The notes: generated by a model not told the origin, from the letters alone. A DNA stretch of 64,000 bases from JBJXFE01 sp046153875 (GCA_046153875.1 JBJXFE010000016.1:1-64000); one strand, 5' to 3'; counted from the first letter of the stretch, positions 42,862 to 51,655 are shown. Numbers and translations are program-made.

Positions 42862-43386
42862 TTAGCGCCGCGTCCGCGGCAGCAGCCCGAAGAGCAGGCA
42901 CATCCCTGCCGCGCCCAGCAGCCAGGGGCGCGTGCGCTCGCCCGTCGCCAGCCGCTCGAGGATCGACCCCACGCGCCGGCGCTCCGGCAGCAGCGCCGGC
43001 GGGGGCTCGAGCGCCCCGAACACCGACGCGCTGGACGTGGCGTCGATCGCGGTCTCCAGCACCGGCGTCTTGCCCTGCGGGATCTGGTTGAGCTGGCTCG
43101 CGGCCAGCGAGATCAGCAGCGCCGGCTCCTCGCGGTGCAGGGCGCCGAGGTACTCCGCGTGCCGGTCGAGCCGATCGATCCGGTGGTGCTCCACCGCCAG
43201 GGCCCGGTCGCGCTGCCACCGCACGTCGTCGAGCTCGTCGAAGGCGGGGATGAGCATCGTCGCGGCCAGCAGCGCCAGGCCGGCGATCAGGAAGAGCCAC
43301 CCCGGATCGATCGTGGCCAGCGGAGCCGCGGGCTCGCGTGGCGCGAGCGGCTCGGGGCTGTCGGACATGACGGGCGCGCGCGACAC
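42862..43386 (-). CDS. Membrane protein with two terminal helices, unknown function
   Basis: 174 residues from GTG 43386, supported by AGGAG 6 nt upstream. One membrane helix lies at about 29-48 (WLFLIAGLALLAATMLIPAF) and another at the C-terminus (about 152-168, WLLGAAGMCLLFGLL), followed by PRTRR. Between them is a soluble segment with a helical, charged first part (DELDDVRWQRDRALAVEHHRIDRLDRH) that may form a short coiled coil. I do not recognise the family. It is convergent with the basic-protein gene and divergent from the ketosynthase-like gene. Confidence 0.65.
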   Translation of the reverse strand: MSRAPVMSDSPEPLAPREPAAPLATIDPGWLFLIAGLALLAATMLIPAFDELDDVRWQRDRALAVEHHRIDRLDRHAEYLGALHREEPALLISLAASQLNQIPQGKTPVLETAIDATSSASVFGALEPPPALLPERRRVGSILERLATGERTRPWLLGAAGMCLLFGLLPRTRR

Positions 43387-43515
43387 CGGGTGCTCCTGAC
43401 CTTCGTGACCGGCCTCTCTATCGGTTGACGCGAACGACCCGGGACAATCCCCGCACCCCTCGCCGAGCGAGGGGGAACCAGCCCCGGCCCGGCGGCCCGC
43501 TCCCTACAGTTGCTC

Positions 43516-44880
43516 GTGGCCCGGCGCGGCGTCGTCATCACGGGAATCGGCACGATCTGCGGCCTGGGCGTGGGCCCGGCGGCGCTGTGGGAAGGCCTCG
43601 TGGCGGGACGGTCTGCTCTCCGCCCGATCAAACGCTTCGACCCGACCGGGTTCCGATCGCGGCTGGCCGCCGAGGCCGACGCCTTCGCCGGCGCCCGAGA
43701 CTACGTCCCCAAGAGCTACCGCAAAGCGACAAAGGTGATGGCCCGTGACACGGAACTCACGGTCGCCGCGGCACGTCTCGCGGTCGAGGACGCGAAGGCC
43801 GCCACCCCCGGCACGCTGCCCGAAGGCTCCACGCAGAGCGCGACGTTCGCCGCCGCCCGGCTCGGGTGCCACATCGGGGCGGGGCTGATCGCGGCGGAGA
43901 TCGACGAGCTGACCGCGGCGATGGCCACGGCCCGCGGCGCGGTGGACTCGCGCGGCCTGCCCACCTTCGACCTCCGCGTCTGGGGCGGCGCCGAGGGCGG
44001 GGCCGGCGGCATGAACAACCTCCCGCCGCTCTGGATGCTCAAGTACCTGCCCAACATGCTCGCGTGCCACGTCACGATCATCCACGGCGCCGAGGGGCCC
44101 TCGAACACGCTCACCGGCACGCAGGCCAGCGGGCTGCTGTGCATCGGCGAGTCGCGCCGGGCGATCGAACGCGGCGCGGCCGACGCCTGCTTCTCCGGCG
44201 GCGGCGAGTCGCCCGTCAACCACCTGCGGCTCATGCGGTTCGACCTCGCGGGCCGGCTCGCCGCGACCGGCGACGAGCAGGACGGTGCGAACGTTGTGCG
44301 CCCGTTCGATCCCGCGTCGGCGGGCGGGCTGCTCGGCGAAGGAGCGGGCATCCTGATCCTCGAAGGCGCGGACTCCGCCGCAGCGCGCGGCGCGAGACCG
44401 TACGCCGCGGTATCGGGGTTCGGCTCGGCGCAGTCCGGCATCGCGCCGGGCGGCAAGGGGCGCACATTCACGCCCGACGGTCGGCGCTTCGCGATCGAGA
44501 ACGCGCTGGCCGACGCGAATCTGGCACCCGCTGACATCGACGCGATCGTGCCGGAGGCGGGCGGCGTCGCGGACGAGGACCGCGCCGAGGCCGACACCCT
44601 CCGCGCCGTCTTCGGTCCGCGCCTCGCGCGGGTACCGCTCGTCACGCTCGGGCCCGCCGTCGGCGACTGCCTAGCGGGCCAGGGCGGGATCGCGGTCGCC
44701 GCCGCCGCGCTCGCGATCAGGCACCAGACTCTCCCGGCCCGGATCCACCGGGGCCGACCGGCGGCCGGCCTCGACGCCGGCCCATCCGCGTCGCGCCCGG
44801 CCCGGCTGCGCCACGTGCTCGTCGAGACCGGGTCCGTCGGCGGGCAGAACGCGGCGGTCGTGGTCTCATCGACCGCATGA
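43516..44880 (+). CDS. Ketosynthase-like protein with Gln for catalytic Cys (KS-beta/CLF-like)
   Basis: About 454 residues from GTG 43516 (TTG 43510 is an alternative; neither has a clear ribosome site). Thiolase fold of the beta-ketoacyl synthase family: VVITGIGTICGLGVG at the start, FDPASAGGLLGEGAGILILEGA, and ETGSVGGQNAAVVV at the end. At the position of the active-site cysteine it reads TLTGTQASGLLCIGES, so Cys is replaced by Gln (about residue 203). The two catalytic histidines are also lost (VPEAGGVADED for HGTGT, LGPAVGDC for the KSxxGH block). These are the features of chain-length factors that pair with an active ketosynthase in type II polyketide and aryl polyene systems. The presumed partner is encoded 0.8 kb downstream. 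The product is unknown. Confidence 0.85.
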   Translation: MARRGVVITGIGTICGLGVGPAALWEGLVAGRSALRPIKRFDPTGFRSRLAAEADAFAGARDYVPKSYRKATKVMARDTELTVAAARLAVEDAKAATPGTLPEGSTQSATFAAARLGCHIGAGLIAAEIDELTAAMATARGAVDSRGLPTFDLRVWGGAEGGAGGMNNLPPLWMLKYLPNMLACHVTIIHGAEGPSNTLTGTQASGLLCIGESRRAIERGAADACFSGGGESPVNHLRLMRFDLAGRLAATGDEQDGANVVRPFDPASAGGLLGEGAGILILEGADSAAARGARPYAAVSGFGSAQSGIAPGGKGRTFTPDGRRFAIENALADANLAPADIDAIVPEAGGVADEDRAEADTLRAVFGPRLARVPLVTLGPAVGDCLAGQGGIAVAAAALAIRHQTLPARIHRGRPAAGLDAGPSASRPARLRHVLVETGSVGGQNAAVVVSSTA

Positions 44881-44953
44881 GGAGCCACATAGACTGATCC
44901 GGCCGCGCTACGACCGGGGACAGCCAATCCCGGCTTATCACAGGAGACGCTTC

Positions 44954-45598
44954 ATGAATGGCGATCGGGGCTACGGCGACCGCGGCGGGTACGGTGATCG
45001 GGGCCAGGGCGGGGGGCGCGGCGGGAACTACCGCGACGCCGGCCCACAGGGCGGCTATCAGGGCGGCGGCGGCTACCCCGGTGATCGCGGGGGTGATCGC
45101 GGCGGCCCGCACCGCGGCACGCCACTTTCCGACCTCGACCCCGCGCTCACCGAGGTCAGCCGCAAGACCATCGGCTGCGCCATCGAGGTCCACATGGAGC
45201 TCGGGCCCGGCTTCGACGAGCCGATCTACCTTACCGCGCTGATGCTCGAGCTGACGGCCGCGGGCATCCCGCACACACCCGCCCGCGTCTTCCCCGTCTA
45301 CCTCGACGACAAGGAGCTCGGGACGACCACCGCGGACCTGTGGGTCGCCGACCGCTTCATCGTCGAGCTCATGGCCCGCCCGGGCGAGATCGGCGGGTAC
45401 GAGCGGGCGCGCCTGCGGGCGCAGCTCCGCGCGGCCGACGTCGAGCTCGGGCTCATCATCAACTTCGGCGAGCGCCGCCTGAAGGACGGGCTCGTCCGCG
45501 TCCTCAACCCCGACAAGCTCAACGAGCTCAAGGGCGGCGGGGAGCACGACGTGGAGGACCACGACGCTCACGACACGGGCGAGGCGCCGGCGGCGTGA
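44954..45598 (+). CDS. GxxExxY protein with Arg/Gly-rich N-terminus
   Basis: 214 residues; AGGAGA precedes the ATG. Residues 1-55 are an RG/RGG- and Tyr-rich low-complexity segment (GDRGGYGDRGQGGGRGG). The rest is a GxxExxY domain: ALTEVSRKTIGCAIEVHMELGPGF, then G-F-D-E-P-I-Y (86-92), ADLWVADRFIVELMA, and VELGLIINFGERRLKDGLVRV. The family is a putative PD-(D/E)xK-like nuclease; where homologues have VELKA, this protein has VELMA, so the catalytic lysine is replaced by Met. RGG segments typically bind RNA. The gene sits between the two ketosynthase genes on the same strand, 73 nt after the first, though a shared job is not obvious. Confidence 0.85.
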   Translation: MNGDRGYGDRGGYGDRGQGGGRGGNYRDAGPQGGYQGGGGYPGDRGGDRGGPHRGTPLSDLDPALTEVSRKTIGCAIEVHMELGPGFDEPIYLTALMLELTAAGIPHTPARVFPVYLDDKELGTTTADLWVADRFIVELMARPGEIGGYERARLRAQLRAADVELGLIINFGERRLKDGLVRVLNPDKLNELKGGGEHDVEDHDAHDTGEAPAA

Positions 45599-45673
45599 CA
45601 CGATCACTTCCCGGCACCACGTCCTTCCGCGTTTTCAGTTCTCGCGCCTCTTCCCGTTCGCGCTCCGGCACTT

Positions 45674-45701
45674 GGGCTTTGAGCTTTGCGCGTTGAGCTT
45701 T
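45674..45701. repeat. Heptamer repeat just before a start codon
   Basis: Four 7-bp units (GGGCTTT, GAGCTTT, GCGCGTT, GAGCTTT) end 3 nt before the ATG of the ketosynthase gene, where a ribosome site would be expected. It is one of eight related tracts in this window, all with the pyrimidine-rich strand on plus. Confidence 0.8.
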
Positions 45702-45704
45702 TCG

Positions 45705-47093
45705 ATGTCCCGCCGCGTCGTCATCTCCGGCATGGGCTGCGTCACCCCGCTCGGCCACGACGCCGAGTCGATGTGGGCGGCGCTGCGGCGCGCCGAGTGC
45801 GCCATCGGCCCGGTCACGCGCTACGACGCGCGATCGTTCGCCACGAACTTCGCCGCCGAGGTCCGGGGCTTCCGCCTCGCCGACCACCTGAGCAACGTCG
45901 CGCCCCACCGCGGCACGACCCACAGCACCGAGTACGCCCTCGCCGCGGCCGCGCAGGCCTGGCGGCAGGCGGGCCTGGACCGCGCCCCCGCCGACCCGCG
46001 CCGCGTCGGCGTCTTCCTCGGGTGTGGCGAGGGGCAGATCGACCTGGAGAACCTCGCGGCCGCCTCGCTCACCGCGTGGAAGGCCGACGCGCGGACCATC
46101 GACACGCCCGCGTGGACGAAAGTCGCCTACGAGCACTTCGACGTCCTGCGCGAGCTGGAGCAGGAGCCCAACCTCGCCTCCGCACACCTCGCCACCGCCT
46201 TCCCCATCCGCGGGCCCACCAGCAACTGCATGACCGCCTGCGCCGCCAGCACGCAGGCGATCGGCGAAGCGTTCGAGATCATCCGGCGCGGCGACGCCGA
46301 CGTCATGGTCGCCGGCGGCTCGCACTCCATGATCCACCCGCTCGGCATGACCGGGTTCATCCGCCTCACCGCGATGAGCACGCGCCGCGACGACCCCGCC
46401 ACCGCGGCACGCCCCTTCGACTCCTCGCGCGACGGCTTCGTGATGGGCGAGGGCGCGGGGATGGTCATCCTCGAATCGCTCGACCACTTCCTCGCGCGCA
46501 CCGGCTCCAACCGCCCCGATTCTCCATCACCTGCTCAGGCCGGGCAGCCAGGCAGCCCCGTACCGCTCGTGGAACTTGCGGGTTACGGATCAACAGCGGA
46601 CGCCTTCCGCATCACCGACATCCAGCCCGACGGCGCGGGCGCCGCCGCCGCCATGACCGCCGCCCTCCGCCAGGCCGGCATCAGCCCGCGCGAGCCCGCC
46701 GACGACGGCCGGCCCGCCGTCCACTACATCTCCGCCCACGGCACGGGCACCCAGGAGAACGACAAGATCGAGACCGCGGCCGTCAAGTCCGTCTTCGGCG
46801 CTCTCGCCCCGCGCGTCCCGTTCAGCAGCGTCAAGTCGATGCTCGGCCACCTCATCCAGGCCGCGGGCGCCGTCGAGCTCATCACCTGCATCCAGGCGAT
46901 CCGCACCGGCTGGCTCCCCCCGACGATCAACCTGCGCCACCCCGACCCGCTCTGCGACCTCGACTACGTCCCCAACACCGCACGCCACGTCACAAACTCC
47001 GACGGCTCCTCGGCCGTCGACGTCTGCCTCTCCAACTCCTTCGGCTTCGGCGGGCAGAACGACACGGTGGTGGTGCGGGCGTTTCGGGCGTGA
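45705..47093 (+). CDS. Beta-ketoacyl synthase, KAS II/KS-alpha type
   Basis: About 462 residues from ATG 45705 (SRRVVISGMGCVTPLG is the normal start). All catalytic residues are present: the Cys in CMTACAASTQAIGEA (about 179), His in ISAHGTGTQEND (about 345), Lys and His in SSVKSMLGHLIQAAG (about 377 and 382) and the C-terminal SNSFGFGGQND. A Pro/Ser-rich insert (about 266-287, TGSNRPDSPSPAQ) is unusual. FabF-type enzymes condense malonyl-ACP with an acyl chain. Because a Cys-less homologue is encoded just upstream, it may work as the alpha half of a KS-alpha/KS-beta heterodimer instead of in housekeeping fatty-acid synthesis. No acyl carrier protein gene is in the window. Confidence 0.93.
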   Translation: MSRRVVISGMGCVTPLGHDAESMWAALRRAECAIGPVTRYDARSFATNFAAEVRGFRLADHLSNVAPHRGTTHSTEYALAAAAQAWRQAGLDRAPADPRRVGVFLGCGEGQIDLENLAAASLTAWKADARTIDTPAWTKVAYEHFDVLRELEQEPNLASAHLATAFPIRGPTSNCMTACAASTQAIGEAFEIIRRGDADVMVAGGSHSMIHPLGMTGFIRLTAMSTRRDDPATAARPFDSSRDGFVMGEGAGMVILESLDHFLARTGSNRPDSPSPAQAGQPGSPVPLVELAGYGSTADAFRITDIQPDGAGAAAAMTAALRQAGISPREPADDGRPAVHYISAHGTGTQENDKIETAAVKSVFGALAPRVPFSSVKSMLGHLIQAAGAVELITCIQAIRTGWLPPTINLRHPDPLCDLDYVPNTARHVTNSDGSSAVDVCLSNSFGFGGQNDTVVVRAFRA

Positions 47094-47291
47094 CACCGCC
47101 TTGCGGGCGGCGCTGGCTCCTTCGGCGATCTTGCCCGCGCGTGCCGACGCAACGGTACCCAAGAATGCTCAAGCAATTGCCTGTCAGCGTCCCTCGCGTG
47201 GTTTGCCTTGAGTGGGGCCGAACGCGCGTGTAGGTTGCATGCACGCTGGCGCGGGCTCGCGGAACCGACCGCCGCGCAAGGGACGCGAGCC

Positions 47292-48371
47292 ATGACCACA
47301 CGAGTTCACTCATCCGCAGGGGCGCCGTGCGCTCGCACCACGCGTGCGATCGCGTCGGCGCTCGGGATCGCGGCCGCGCTCGGCCTTTCCGCCGTCGCGC
47401 CCGCCGACGACCTGATCGTCATCGACTACGGCAACTCCACCATCCGCCGCTACGACGCCGCGACCGGCGCGTACGTCGCCGACGTGCTCGGCGGGCTGCC
47501 GCTCACCAACCCCCACGGCTTCTGCCGCAACGCCGCGGGCGAGTGGTTCATCACCGACGAGACCGGCAACGTCTGGCGGTACGACGCAACCGGCACCCTC
47601 GTCGGCTCGCTCACCGGCGTCATCGGCACGCCCGCCCTCGACCGCATCGCCTTCGGCCCGGACGGCAACCTCTGGGTCAGCAACTACTCCACCGGTGCCG
47701 TTGAGCGCTACCACCCCGTCACGGGCGCGCCCATCGGCGCCTTCGCCTCGGGCAACGGGCTCTCTACGCCCAACGGCTGGGCCTTCGGACCGGACGGCAA
47801 CTTCTACGTCGCCAGCGAGGACACCGACTCGATCAAGCGCTTCAACGGCACGACGGGCGCCTTCATCGATGACTTCGTTGCGGCCGGTTCCGGCGGGCTC
47901 GACGCGCCGGTCAGCGTCGTCTTCGGGCCAGACGGCAACCTCTACGTCCCGAGCATCTTCACCGACAGCGTGAAGCGGTACAACGGCTCCACCGGCGCCT
48001 TCATCAACGACTTCGTCGCTCCCGCCGCTGGCGGGCTGGACTTCCCCGTCTCCGCGTGGTTCGGGCCCGGCGGCGACCTCTTCGTGGGCGGCGTCACCGC
48101 CACCGCGCTCAAGCGCTACAGCGGGACCACCGGCGCGTTCATCGGCGACTTCACCACTGCCAACGTCAACGGCATCACCCACTTCGAGTTCGTGGACAGC
48201 CCCTGCTACCCCGACTGCAACGCCAGCGGCAGCCTCACCGTCGCCGACTTTGGATGCTTCCAGGGGAAGTACGTCCTGGGCGATCTCTACGCCGACTGCA
48301 ACGCCAGCGGCACGCTCACCGTCGCGGACTTCGGCTGCTTCCAGGGCAAGTATGTGCTAGGGTGCCCGTGA
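47292..48371 (+). CDS. Secreted NHL/SMP-30-like propeller with GC-type dockerin pair
   Basis: About 359 residues from ATG 47292 (AAGGGA upstream). Signal peptide about 1-37, with the hydrophobic run ASALGIAAALGLSAVAPA. Six or so blades follow with the pattern FGPDGNLYV....D.VKRYNGTTGAFI.DFV.....GL..P, as in NHL or Vgb-like six-bladed propellers. The C-terminus carries two dockerin-like loops (YPDCNASGSLTVADFGCFQ and YADCNASGTLTVADFGCFQ), ending VLGCP. The second loop is almost identical in DNA to those of the next gene, suggesting recent duplication or gene conversion of the tail. Function of the propeller is unknown; it is probably a surface-displayed binding module. Confidence 0.87.
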   Translation: MTTRVHSSAGAPCARTTRAIASALGIAAALGLSAVAPADDLIVIDYGNSTIRRYDAATGAYVADVLGGLPLTNPHGFCRNAAGEWFITDETGNVWRYDATGTLVGSLTGVIGTPALDRIAFGPDGNLWVSNYSTGAVERYHPVTGAPIGAFASGNGLSTPNGWAFGPDGNFYVASEDTDSIKRFNGTTGAFIDDFVAAGSGGLDAPVSVVFGPDGNLYVPSIFTDSVKRYNGSTGAFINDFVAPAAGGLDFPVSAWFGPGGDLFVGGVTATALKRYSGTTGAFIGDFTTANVNGITHFEFVDSPCYPDCNASGSLTVADFGCFQGKYVLGDLYADCNASGTLTVADFGCFQGKYVLGCP

Positions 48372-48437
48372 ACGGAACAGGGGGGAGGCCCGACGGCGCT
48401 CAACAAAGCACCCCCCCCGGACCCCCGAATAAATGGC

Positions 48438-48465
48438 TTGCAGAAACGACCGCCCCGGGTATAGT
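48438..48465 (+). promoter_or_regulatory. Putative promoter of the small GC-dockerin gene
   Basis: TTGCAG (48438-48443), 16-bp spacer, TATAGT (48460-48465). The -10 matches consensus at five of six positions, the -35 only at three. It gives a leader of about 120 nt before the ATG at 48596. Confidence 0.45.
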
Positions 48466-48595
48466 GACGCCCGTTCCGGATTCTTCGGGGCCTCCGGTCC
48501 GCCGCAATCCGCGGCCGGTGCACCAGAGGGGGAAGTCCGTGTAAGGCTTCGCTCCCTGAACCTCGGGAGGCCGGCGTTCCCAGGGGAGACACGAC

Positions 48596-49246
48596 ATGCT
48601 CGGCAAGTTCGCAGCGGTAGTGATGCTCGGATTCGCGTCGGCGGCCTCGGCCCAGCTCACGGGGACGACCGTCGACATCACCCAGTCGTTCACGGGCATC
48701 TTCGCCACGACGACGACGGGCCCGCACACGTACGGCGGCGCCCCAACGGTCTATCCCGACCCGGGCTTCCCGCAGTTCACGTGGACCGCGTCGAGCCCCG
48801 CGGCGGTGCCGCCGGTCGGGTTCGCCAACTCCGTCTTCTGCGACTACACCAACTTCGCGCTGCCCGACTTCGCCAACGAGATGACCACGATCACTCTCAA
48901 CAACATCGCCGTGAACGTGGCCGCCAACAGCGCCCGCATCATCAACGGCCTCGGCGCGCAGATCGGCATCGGGACCAGCGGTGGGACGACCATCAACTTC
49001 ACGATCGCGATCAACGACATCCTCGCCGGTCCGACGCCGACGATGACGGTCGCCTGGAACAGCAAGGGCGGTACGTGCTACGCGGACTGCAACCTGAGCG
49101 GCGGCCTCTCCGTCGCCGACTTCGGCTGCTTCCAGGGCAAGTACGTCCTGGGTGACATGTACGCCGACTGCAACGCCAGCGGCGGCCTCTCCGTCGCCGA
49201 CTTCGGGTGCTACCAGGGCAAGTACGTGCTGGGCTGCCCCCCATAA
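48596..49246 (+). CDS. Small secreted protein with GC-type dockerin pair
   Basis: 216 residues; GGGGAGA precedes the ATG. Signal peptide 1-19 (VVMLGFASAASAQ). The mature domain (20-155) is Thr/Asn-rich and beta-predicted (TTTTGPHTYGGAPTVYP, ITLNNIAVNVAANSAR, TTINFTIAINDILAG) and matches no family I recognise. Two dockerin-like loops follow (YADCNLSGGLSVADFGCFQ and YADCNASGGLSVADFGCYQ), ending VLGCPP, one Pro longer than in the other four proteins. It has its own likely promoter and a terminator at 49318. Confidence 0.82.
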   Translation: MLGKFAAVVMLGFASAASAQLTGTTVDITQSFTGIFATTTTGPHTYGGAPTVYPDPGFPQFTWTASSPAAVPPVGFANSVFCDYTNFALPDFANEMTTITLNNIAVNVAANSARIINGLGAQIGIGTSGGTTINFTIAINDILAGPTPTMTVAWNSKGGTCYADCNLSGGLSVADFGCFQGKYVLGDMYADCNASGGLSVADFGCYQGKYVLGCPP

Positions 49247-49274
49247 GCCGAGACGGAGAGACGGAGTTGAGTAG

Positions 49275-49295
49275 GGTCGGCTCTCCGAGCCGACC
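49275..49295. repeat. Inverted repeat GGTCGGCT-N5-AGCCGACC
   Basis: An 8-bp perfect stem with a CTCCG loop lies between the stop of the small GC-dockerin gene and its terminator. It has the look of a dispersed REP-like palindrome, but only one copy is in the window. Confidence 0.55.
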
Positions 49296-49317
49296 GGTTG
49301 AAACGCACTGACGCCCG

Positions 49318-49348
49318 AGACCCGGGGGCTTGAGTCCCCGGGTCTTTT
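49318..49348 (+). terminator. Rho-independent terminator
   Basis: AGACCCGGGG (49318-49327) pairs with CCCCGGGTCT (49336-49345) across an 8-nt loop and is followed by TTTC. It ends the GC-dockerin transcript and lies before the convergent minus-strand gene. Confidence 0.85.
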
Positions 49349-49393
49349 CGTGGATAGGCGGCGCCGCTGAACACGCGCCCGGAACCAAGAGAG

Positions 49394-50467
49394 TCACTTC
49401 GGCCGCCGCGCGATCGTGTACCACGCGAACAGGTCGTCCCCGCCCTCCTTGTCCTTCGTCGGGTACTCCAGCGCCTCGAACATCCGACGCGCCGGGCCGT
49501 CGTCGATCACGTCGAACGCCAGCACCTCGAACCCCGCGGCCTCCCACGCCGCGCGCCCGAACGGGCTGCGTCCGTCCGCCCAGTGCTTGAACATCGCGTC
49601 CCCCTCCTTGCTCGGCGCGGGACCCAGGTTGTAGATCACGCACAGCCCGCCGGGCTTGAGCGCGTCGAAGATCGCCTTGACGAACGCCTCCTCGCTCACG
49701 CTCAGGTCCACGAGCAGCCGCTTCTCCACCGGCTTGGCGGGGTGGATGTACCCGTTCTTGAGCGTGTTCTTGGAGATGAACATGTCGTACCCGCCGCCGA
49801 TCTTCGCGGCGATGCTGCCTCCATCCGGCCCCTCACCACCCGGCCACAGCCCGTGCACGAGCGTCACGCTCCCGGGCGGACCGTGGTGCAGGTCCGACGG
49901 CACCACGCCCGTGTCGCCCGGCTCGCTGTAGAGCGCCTTCAGGAACGGATCGACCTCGATCCCCGTCACCAGCGCGCCCAGCGCACCCCACATCCGCAGG
50001 TGCCCCACCGTGCCGTGCCCGTAGTCGGCGATCTTCATGCCCGCGAAGCCACGCCCTCCACCGAAGCCGCCGACCTTCACCGCCAGATCGATCGCCCGCA
50101 CATACGCCAGCGGCGAGCCGTAGCGGGTCTGGTAGTACATGTCCTCGTCGACGACGGCCTCTTCGAACCCTGACCGCTCGCCCTCGGGCAGCGCGTCGAA
50201 CTGCGCCTTCGTCAGCCAAAGCCGCTTCTCGCGGTTGCGGTGGAACGTGCGTGGCTCGATGGTGGGCAGCGCGCCCACGGCCTGGAGGAACTGGCGGGCC
50301 GGATCGGTCTCCACCGTCGGGGCCAGGCTCGCCGCCTGCTTCTGGAACAGCGCCACTCCTTTGAGCGCCGGCTCCGCGGGCGCCTGCCCGAACGCCGCAG
50401 CGCCGACCGCCAGACCCGCGAACAGACCGGCACACCGGGGCACGCGCGCCAATGCCAGAATCCTCAT
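49394..50467 (-). CDS. Exported class I methyltransferase-fold protein
   Basis: 357 residues; GGGAG precedes the ATG by 6 nt. A signal peptide covers about 1-29 (CAGLFAGLAVGAAAFGQAPAEPA). The C-terminal half has the Rossmann-type methyltransferase pattern: GMKIADYGHGTVGHLRMWGALGALVTGIEVDP (motif I and the acidic residue after strand 2), YDMFISKNTLKNGYIHP, and a SAM-fold strand with LKPGGLCVIYNLGP. Motif I is GHGTVGH, near the usual GxGxG. A SAM-dependent enzyme outside the cytoplasm would lack its cofactor, so it may bind another ligand or the leader may be a membrane anchor. It is divergent from the Tat-exported phosphoesterase. Confidence 0.78.
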   Translation of the reverse strand: MRILALARVPRCAGLFAGLAVGAAAFGQAPAEPALKGVALFQKQAASLAPTVETDPARQFLQAVGALPTIEPRTFHRNREKRLWLTKAQFDALPEGERSGFEEAVVDEDMYYQTRYGSPLAYVRAIDLAVKVGGFGGGRGFAGMKIADYGHGTVGHLRMWGALGALVTGIEVDPFLKALYSEPGDTGVVPSDLHHGPPGSVTLVHGLWPGGEGPDGGSIAAKIGGGYDMFISKNTLKNGYIHPAKPVEKRLLVDLSVSEEAFVKAIFDALKPGGLCVIYNLGPAPSKEGDAMFKHWADGRSPFGRAAWEAAGFEVLAFDVIDDGPARRMFEALEYPTKDKEGGDDLFAWYTIARRPK

Positions 50468-50654
50468 GATCGCTCCCGAGATTCCAAACCCGCGACGATC
50501 ATGCTACCGCGCGTCCGCGTCGCGGTTGGCGCGCTCCGCCCCGCGCGCTGCGGTTGCGCGAAACCTGCTCGCCCCCCGAACGCCCGCGACCGGCCCGACC
50601 CGTGAATCCAGTGGATTCTGGTAGCATCCGCCGTTTCCCCGACGGAGCCGACCC

Positions 50655-51641
50655 ATGCACGACACCCCGATCTCACGGCGCGACATGGTCAAGTTCACGG
50701 GCGCCGCGCTCGCCGCGCTGGGGGCCGGGGGGATGACCGGCCGAGCGCACGCCGCGGCGCCGTCGCGCCCCGCCGCCGCCCGCGCCCGGGTGATGCGCCT
50801 CGCCCACCTCACCGACTTCCACATCCAGCCGGAACGCCGCGCCGCGGAGGGCGCGGCCGCGTGCCTCAGGCATGTGCAGTCCGAGCACAAGCCCGACCTC
50901 ATCTTCACCGGCGGCGACCTCATCATGGACGGCTTCGCGGCCGACGAGGCCCGCACGAAGCTCCAGTGGGAGCTCCTCGTCAAGACGCTCAAGGACGAAT
51001 GCTCGACGCCGATCGCCCACTGCCTGGGCAACCACGACATCTGGGGCTGGCACAAGGGCGAGAGCAAAACCTCCGGCAACGAGCCGCTCTGGGGCAAGAA
51101 GTGGGCCACGGACCAGCTCGCTCTCGACCGCCCGTACCACGCGCTCGACCGCGCCGGGTGGCGGCTCTTCGCGCTGGATTCCGTCCGCCCCGACCCGCTC
51201 GACGCCAACGGCTACATCGGCGCCCTCGACGACGAGCAGTTCGACTGGCTTACACGCGAGCTGGCCGCCACGCCGAAGACCACGCCCGTGCTGCTCGTCT
51301 CGCACATCCCGATCCTGACCGCCACCGTCGTGCTCGGCGGCCCGAACAAGGAGACCGGCCTGCGCCAGGTGACCTCCGGCCTGCTCCACGCCGACAGCCC
51401 GAAGCTCCGCGAGCTCTTCGCGAAGCACCCGAACGTCAAGCTCTGCCTGAGCGGACACATGCACCGCATCGACCGCGTGGACTTCCGCGGCGTCACCTAC
51501 CTCTGCAACGGGGCGGTGAGCGGCAACTGGTGGAAGGGCCGCCACCACGAGTGCGACGAGGGCTACGCCGTCATCGACCTCTTCGACGACGGATCGTTCG
51601 AGCACCGCTACGTGACCTACGGCTGGAAGGCCGAGGCGTAA
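50655..51641 (+). CDS. Tat-exported calcineurin-like metallophosphoesterase
   Basis: 328 residues; GGAG precedes the ATG by 7 nt. The N-terminus is a twin-arginine signal (SRRDMVKFTGAALAALGAGG, cleavage after AHAA near 34). All metal-binding motifs of the calcineurin-like family follow in order: DFH (54-56), GGD (86-88), GNHD (125-128), VSHIPI and SGHMHR. Such enzymes hydrolyse phosphomonoesters or diesters with two metal ions; the Tat route fits a cofactor-loaded, folded enzyme acting in the periplasm. Substrate is not evident. The 187-bp divergent gap to the exported methyltransferase-like gene may hold both promoters. Confidence 0.93.
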   Translation: MHDTPISRRDMVKFTGAALAALGAGGMTGRAHAAAPSRPAAARARVMRLAHLTDFHIQPERRAAEGAAACLRHVQSEHKPDLIFTGGDLIMDGFAADEARTKLQWELLVKTLKDECSTPIAHCLGNHDIWGWHKGESKTSGNEPLWGKKWATDQLALDRPYHALDRAGWRLFALDSVRPDPLDANGYIGALDDEQFDWLTRELAATPKTTPVLLVSHIPILTATVVLGGPNKETGLRQVTSGLLHADSPKLRELFAKHPNVKLCLSGHMHRIDRVDFRGVTYLCNGAVSGNWWKGRHHECDEGYAVIDLFDDGSFEHRYVTYGWKAEA

Positions 51642-51655
51642 GCGCCCCGCCGCCT

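Noticed and set aside
45705..47093. Housekeeping fabF in a fatty-acid operon
   Set aside because: No fabD, fabG or acpP is adjacent, and an inactive ketosynthase homologue is; the paired reading is preferred, though fabF function is not excluded.
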